This document shows, piece by piece, positions 60,001 to 64,000 of a stretch of 64,000 nucleotides of DNA; the first letter of the stretch is position 1, and each line of letters begins with the position of its first letter. Both the position numbers and the translations under genes were made by a program. The DNA comes from Mesorhizobium sp. (GTDB lineage: Bacteria > Pseudomonadota > Alphaproteobacteria > Rhizobiales > Rhizobiaceae): the NCBI GenBank assembly GCA_004020645.1, contig SAQL01000001.1, forward strand, positions 1 through 64,000, given 5' to 3'. A model generated the notes under the pieces. That model ran no database searches. It was not told the origin of the DNA and saw nothing but the letters and a program-made list of their open reading frames with translations.

Positions 60001-60714
60001 ATGATGGACTTTCAGAAAATCCGCGCCCGCGCGGCCAAACGCAAGGGCGGGGAAGCGGTGCTGGCGTCGCTGCTGGGGCCCATGCCCGACAATGCCGCGG
60101 TGGCTGACATTACCGACGACCGGATCCTGGCGACGATGGCCGAGCGTGTTTTCGCCGCTGGTTTCGTCTGGCGGGTCATCGAGCAGAAATGGCCTGGTTT
60201 CGAAGAAGCGTTCCTCGGCTTCGAGCCGAAGCGGCTGCTGTTCCAGCCCGATGATTTCTGGCACGATCTGGCAGCCGACGAACGCATCGTGCGCAATCCG
60301 CAGAAGATCAAATCTGTCCGCGACAACGCCGTGTTTGTTGAGAGGGTGTCGAAGGAGCATGGCGGCTTCGGCAGGTTCCTCGCCGACTGGCCAGAAGACG
60401 ACCAGGTCGGGCTGATGGCATATCTCGCCAAGCATGGCAGCCGGCTCGGTGGCAATACCGGCCAGTATTTTCTGAGGTGGCTGGAGTGGGACGCCTTCAT
60501 CGTCTCGGCCGACATGGCGGCCGCACTTCGCGACGCCGGCCTGGACATCGCCGAAAGCCCGACCTCGAAGCGGGATCTCGACAAGATCCAGAACCAGATC
60601 AATGCTTGGGCGGCACAAACCGGGCTGCCGCGCCGGCATATTTCGCGCATTCTGGCGATGTCGATCGGCGAGAACCATTCGCCCGAGGCACTGCGCGAAT
60701 ATATGGGCGAATAG
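60001..60714 (+). CDS. DNA-3-methyladenine glycosylase I-like protein (Tag/HhH family)
   Basis: 237 residues from the tandem ATG at 60001. The HhH-glycosylase fold is suggested by 'AERVFAAGFVWRVIEQKWPGFEEAF' (split), 'PDDFWHDLAADERIVRNPQKI', 'DNAVFVERVSKEHGGF' and 'ISRILAMSIGE'. This is the Tag-like family of rhizobia (COG2818 relatives). The Cys/His zinc residues of E. coli Tag are not visible, so specificity is uncertain. GAGG precedes the start. Confidence 0.75.
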   Translation: MMDFQKIRARAAKRKGGEAVLASLLGPMPDNAAVADITDDRILATMAERVFAAGFVWRVIEQKWPGFEEAFLGFEPKRLLFQPDDFWHDLAADERIVRNPQKIKSVRDNAVFVERVSKEHGGFGRFLADWPEDDQVGLMAYLAKHGSRLGGNTGQYFLRWLEWDAFIVSADMAAALRDAGLDIAESPTSKRDLDKIQNQINAWAAQTGLPRRHISRILAMSIGENHSPEALREYMGE

Positions 60715-60812
60715 GACACGATCGGTATGTCGATCGGTCCGATCGGTCTGACACGAATGACATGTGTCATTCGGTCGGTTCGACACGATCGACATTCGTC
60801 GATCGGTCAGTG
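60714..60812. repeat. GATCGGT-rich intergenic array with a long palindrome
   Basis: About 95 bp contain four or more GATCGGT/GATCGAC units, two GACACGAT, and a perfect palindrome CGAATGACA-TG-TGTCATTCG (60754-60773). It lies between the glycosylase stop and nadE. It does not belong to the other repeat families here. Confidence 0.6.
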
Positions 60813-60864
60813 GTGCAAATGAACGCCATTGCCCGGCGAATTCTGGCGCGCTAAGTCAGCAGCC

Positions 60865-62580
60865 ATGACCGACCAGACCGTTTCCGACATATTGCGCATC
60901 GCCGTCGCCCAGCTCAATCCGACGGTTGGCGACGTCGCCGGCAATCTCGCCAAGGCCCGCGAGGCGAGGGCGGATGCCGCCCGCCAGGGCGCCGACCTCG
61001 TGCTGTTCACGGAGCTTTTCCTCGCCGGCTATCCGCCCGAGGATCTTGTGCTGAAGCCAGCGTTCCTGAAGGCCTGCGAACGGGCGGCGCAGGATTTCGC
61101 GAGGGATACCGCCGATGGCGGGCCGGGCGTCATTATCGGCACGCCGCTGAAGCGCAAGAGCGGCACGCACAATTCGATCATCTTTGCCGATGACGGCAAG
61201 ATCCTTGCCGAGCGCTACAAGCTCGATTTGCCGAACTACGGCGAATTCGACGAGAAGCGCGTCTTCCAGGCTGGTCCTGAAATGCAGGGACCGGTCAATT
61301 TCCGCGGCGTGCGCCTGGGAATTCCGATCTGCGAAGACATTTGGGGCGATGTCGGCATCTGCGAGACGCTGGCCGAAAGCGGCGCTGAAATCCTGCTGGT
61401 GCCGAACGGCTCGCCCTATTATCGCGGCAAGGTCGACGTTCGCCACCAGATCGTCATTCGCCAGGTCATCGAATGCGGATTGCCGATCATCTACGCCAAT
61501 CAGCTTGGCGGCCAGGATGAGCTGATCTTCGACGGTGCGTCGTTTGCCATAGGTTCCGACAAGACGCTGGCCTTCCAGATGAGCCAGTTCGAGGAGACGG
61601 TCAACCTCACCACCTGGAAGCGAAACCGCGCCGCCGCAGGCGCGCAAAGTGGAAATAACTCCGAGGGCTGGGTCTGCTCCGAAGGGCCGATGTCGAAAAT
61701 ACCGGAAAAGGAGGAGGCCGATTATCGCGCCTGCATGCTGGGCCTGCGCGACTACGTCAACAAGAACGGCTTTAGGAATGTCGTGCTCGGTCTTTCCGGC
61801 GGCATCGATTCGGCGATCTGCGCAGCACTTGCCGTCGATGCGCTCGGCGAGGAGAGGCTGCGCGCCGTGATGATGCCTTATCGCTACACCTCGAAGGACT
61901 CGCTCAAAGACGCCGAGGATTGCGCGCGTGCGCTCGGCTGCCGTTACGATATCGTGCCGATCTTCGAGCCGGTCGAGGGATTCCTGCATACGCTGACGCA
62001 GCTTTTCGAGGGCACCAAGGAAGGCATCACCGAAGAAAACCTGCAGAGCCGCGCGCGCGGCACCATCCTGATGGCGATCTCCAACAAATTCGGCTCGATG
62101 GTGGTCACCACCGGCAACAAAAGCGAAATGTCGGTTGGCTACGCCACGCTCTACGGCGACATGAATGGCGGTTTCAACCCGATCAAGGACCTCTACAAGA
62201 TGCAGGTCTATGCGCTGGCGCGCTGGCGCAATACGCACGTGCCGGCGGGCGCACTGGGTCCATCCGGCGAAGTGATCCCGAACAACATCATCGACAAGGC
62301 GCCGTCGGCGGAACTGCGCGAGAACCAGACGGATCAGGATTCGCTGCCGCCCTATCCGGTGCTGGACGACATATTGGAGTGTCTGGTCGAGAACGAGATG
62401 GGTGTTGACGAGATCGTGGCCCGCGGCCACGACCGGGCGACGGTGACGCGCGTCGAACACCTGCTCTACATCGCCGAATACAAGCGCCGGCAGGCAGCGC
62501 CCGGCGTGAAGATCACCAAAAAGAATTTCGGCCGCGACCGCCGTTATCCCATCACCAACCGGTTCAGGGATGGCGGATAG
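60865..62580 (+). CDS. nadE: Glutamine-dependent NAD+ synthetase
   Basis: 571 residues. The N-terminal nitrilase-type glutaminase has its triad Glu in 'LFTELFLAGYPPEDL', Lys in 'AERYKLDLPNYGEFDEKR' and Cys in 'LGIPICEDIWGD'. The C-terminal synthetase has the PP-loop 'VLGLSGGIDSAICAALA' and 'GTILMAISNKFGSMVVTTGNKSE' (split). Last step of NAD biosynthesis. The start at 60865 is the family position; the open frame begins at 60829. Confidence 0.95.
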   Translation: MTDQTVSDILRIAVAQLNPTVGDVAGNLAKAREARADAARQGADLVLFTELFLAGYPPEDLVLKPAFLKACERAAQDFARDTADGGPGVIIGTPLKRKSGTHNSIIFADDGKILAERYKLDLPNYGEFDEKRVFQAGPEMQGPVNFRGVRLGIPICEDIWGDVGICETLAESGAEILLVPNGSPYYRGKVDVRHQIVIRQVIECGLPIIYANQLGGQDELIFDGASFAIGSDKTLAFQMSQFEETVNLTTWKRNRAAAGAQSGNNSEGWVCSEGPMSKIPEKEEADYRACMLGLRDYVNKNGFRNVVLGLSGGIDSAICAALAVDALGEERLRAVMMPYRYTSKDSLKDAEDCARALGCRYDIVPIFEPVEGFLHTLTQLFEGTKEGITEENLQSRARGTILMAISNKFGSMVVTTGNKSEMSVGYATLYGDMNGGFNPIKDLYKMQVYALARWRNTHVPAGALGPSGEVIPNNIIDKAPSAELRENQTDQDSLPPYPVLDDILECLVENEMGVDEIVARGHDRATVTRVEHLLYIAEYKRRQAAPGVKITKKNFGRDRRYPITNRFRDGG

Positions 62581-62635
62581 GCGCCGTTTCTCGCTCCTGT
62601 GAAATGGCGGCGGCCGGACGATCAGTGGGATAGCC

Positions 62636-63126
62636 ATGCCTGCCTGTGAAATCAGCTTCGACGTGTCACGGATCGACTTCCGGGCGACCTCCGACCTGTT
62701 GATGGCAAGCTACTGGGGCAGCGGGCGCAGCGACGAACTCCACCGCCGCGCCTTTGCCAACTCGCTTTGTGTCGGCGCCTATGCCGACGGCAAGCAGATC
62801 GGCTTCGGCCGGGCGATCACCGACCGCACGGTGTCTGTCTATCTGCCGACGTCATCGTCTGGCCTGGACATCGCGGGCGAGGCATCGGCACGCGGCTTGT
62901 CCACGCGCTTATCGATCATCCGGATTGCAAGACAGTCACGCACTGGAGCCTGTCGACCAACGATGCTCACGCGGTTTATGAGAAACTCGGCTTCAGGCCG
63001 TCCACCGATGGCAGCGTGAACGAGCAATCGTACAACCCGCGATTGTTGCAAAAACGTCTCACTGGTTGGACCAGATGCGCTTTCGGTCGCTCGCTGGCTT
63101 GGCGACGCGTTGAGGCATCTCTATAA
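62636..63126 (+). pseudogene. GNAT N-acetyltransferase, frameshifted
   Basis: The first frame carries 'RATSDLLMASYWGSGRSDEL' and 'FGRAITDRTVSVYL'. The acetyl-CoA loop and rest lie in another frame: 'ADVIVWPGHRGRGIGTRLVH' and 'HWSLSTNDAHAVYEKLGF'. One missing base after 62845 (CTG|CC where CTGGCC is expected) explains the break. Rejoined, it is a normal ~145-residue GNAT. Probably inactive. Confidence 0.8.
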
Positions 63127-63508
63127 GAACGTCTCCGCGATTCCCTACGCATCGGCCCGAAAATCGGAATCGATTTTCGGAATGCACGATGCGCAGGTTC
63201 AAAATGTTAGAGCGTACTTTGTGCGTCCGAATGGACGCACATCGCTCTAATGGGAGGACCGAATGGCAGGATTTGACATCGTTATGCGAGGCCGCGAAGC
63301 CTAGGTCTCAGAGGGCGCGCCGGAAGGTTTTCACCTTCATGGGCAAGCCCATCTAACAACAGGCCTTCGTCGATGCCGGTCGCCGCCCGTATTCGGGCGA
63401 GCCGCCAGATATGCCGAACCTCCGCATTCCCGGGCGCTAATTCGCCCACGCGGTTTTTTCAATTTTCGACCTTACCGGGACCGGGCTCGCTTGCGCCCGA
63501 ATGACATC
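63127..63508. other. Gap with palindromic repeat and possible gene remnant
   Basis: 63157-63252 is a repeat (listed separately). From 63262 'MAGFDIVMRGREA' is followed by a stop, and a later frame reads 'QQAFVDAGRRPYSGEPPDMP' to a stop at about 63440. These may be leftovers of a decayed gene. No intact gene is seen. Confidence 0.35.
63157..63252. repeat. Palindromic repeat (family R6, copy 2)
   Basis: A perfect hairpin CCGAAAATCG-GAAT-CGATTTTCGG (63157-63180) is followed by GTGCGTCC (63221-63228) / GGACGCAC (63233-63240) flanked by 'gttagagcgta' and 'cgctctaatg'. It matches the copy at 14654-14747. Confidence 0.7.
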
Positions 63509-64000
63509 ATGGCTCGTTTTCAGATAGATTTGCGCGCTGGGGCCTTTCGCAGCGTCCTTGGCTTCACGCTCAGCCATTGGCGGCGCCAGCCGTGGCGGCT
63601 TTCGCTCATCATGGGCACATTCCTGCTGTCGACCTTGGCCGACGTTCTGACGCCGCTCTATTCCGGCCGGCTGGTCGACGCCGTCGCCAGCAGTGCTGCG
63701 GCCGACGACGTCGCCTGGAATGCGGCGATGGCGGCGTTTTCGATGCTGGTGGCGCTGGCGCTCACCGGCGTCGTGCTGCGCAATCTCGCCTTCATGGCTA
63801 TCGTCGAACTGACCCTGAAGATGATGGCGGATATCGCCGCCGACGCGTTCCATCGCGTCCAGCGCTTCTCCACCGACTGGCACGCCAACAGCTTCGCCGG
63901 ATCGACCGTGCGCAAGATAACCCGCGGCATGTGGGCGCTCGACCTGCTCAACGACACGATCCTGATAGCGCTGCTGCCGTCCGTCGTCATGCTCGTCGGT
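63509..64000 (+). CDS. ABC transporter, transmembrane domain (partial, runs off window)
   Basis: 164 residues are visible from ATG 63509: 'FTLSHWRRQPWRLSLIMGTF', 'LLSTLADVLTPLYSGRLVDAV', 'MAAFSMLVALALTGVVLRNLAF' and 'RVQRFSTDWHANSFAGSTVRK'. This is the N-terminal permease part of a fused exporter-type ABC protein ('LY.GRLVDAV' and 'F.V.RFSTDWH' correspond to TM1-TM3 and the first intracellular loop). The ATPase part lies beyond the window. Substrate unknown. Confidence 0.8.
   Translation, partial: MARFQIDLRAGAFRSVLGFTLSHWRRQPWRLSLIMGTFLLSTLADVLTPLYSGRLVDAVASSAAADDVAWNAAMAAFSMLVALALTGVVLRNLAFMAIVELTLKMMADIAADAFHRVQRFSTDWHANSFAGSTVRKITRGMWALDLLNDTILIALLPSVVMLVG

Noticed and set aside
60856..62637. 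593-codon minus-strand frame opposite nadE
   Set aside because: Antisense shadow of nadE; composition is not protein-like.
1..64000. CRISPR array or tRNA attachment site for the prophage
   Set aside because: No regularly spaced direct repeats, no tRNA-like sequence with a T-loop, and no att duplication could be found by eye.

Overview
The window reads as chromosome of a Mesorhizobium-like member of the Rhizobiales (Hyphomicrobiales). It is high in GC, has DivK-PleD next to a DUF3572 gene and the recG / sdhE / mfd arrangement usual in this order, and carries several families of palindromic intergenic repeats of the rhizobial type. No rRNA, tRNA, tmRNA, CRISPR array or integrase was found.

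Region 1 (about 1-23.2 kb) is a degraded prophage with a podovirus (T7-like) morphogenesis order: terminase large subunit (C-terminal half only), an acetyltransferase-like virion protein, portal (frameshifted), a Bbp19-like small protein, scaffold, major capsid, tail tubular proteins A and B, internal virion proteins (one frameshifted), a 1060-residue tail fibre with a C-terminal SGNH-hydrolase domain, and a lysis cassette (N-acetylmuramidase, holin-like protein, Rz/Rz1-like spanin pair). Cargo genes sit between the phage genes, many on the minus strand: a methyltransferase, a hexapeptide acetyltransferase beside the tail fibre, a VanZ-like protein, two small exported proteins, a solitary GIY-YIG nuclease, and three tandem copies of an unrecognised 53-70 residue protein. 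Two of those copies have near-identical promoters with a dyad between -35 and -10.

Region 2 (23.3-33 kb) holds a compact ECF sigma / anti-sigma module. It is flanked by a secreted Ser/Asn-repeat protein and a divergent exported subtilisin-like protease. Both flanking genes have matching GGAAT-N16-CGTT promoters, so they look like one small extracytoplasmic-stress regulon. A DUF2125 protein, DUF3572, divK-pleD (cell cycle, c-di-GMP), an EamA transporter and rpmG follow.

Region 3 (33-64 kb) is housekeeping chromosome: a YqfO-like protein, an MFS transporter, a NUDIX hydrolase, DUF983-rnr-topA (RNA decay, DNA topology), ccdA, glmU and glmS (UDP-GlcNAc synthesis), DUF502, recG, sdhE, mfd, a class II DAHP synthase, a RES/Xre toxin-antitoxin pair, a GFA-family protein, dgkA, hemerythrin, DedA, DUF1003, a Tag-like glycosylase, nadE, a frameshifted GNAT gene and the start of an ABC transporter.

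The strongest unusual signal is a family of inverted palindromic repeats that flanks the GIY-YIG nuclease at 8.4-9.1 kb. A second copy at 23.7-23.9 kb keeps the terminal repeat and the nuclease leader but has lost the coding region, like a non-autonomous derivative. Several repeat families show compensatory base changes in their stems, which argues that the hairpins are selected.
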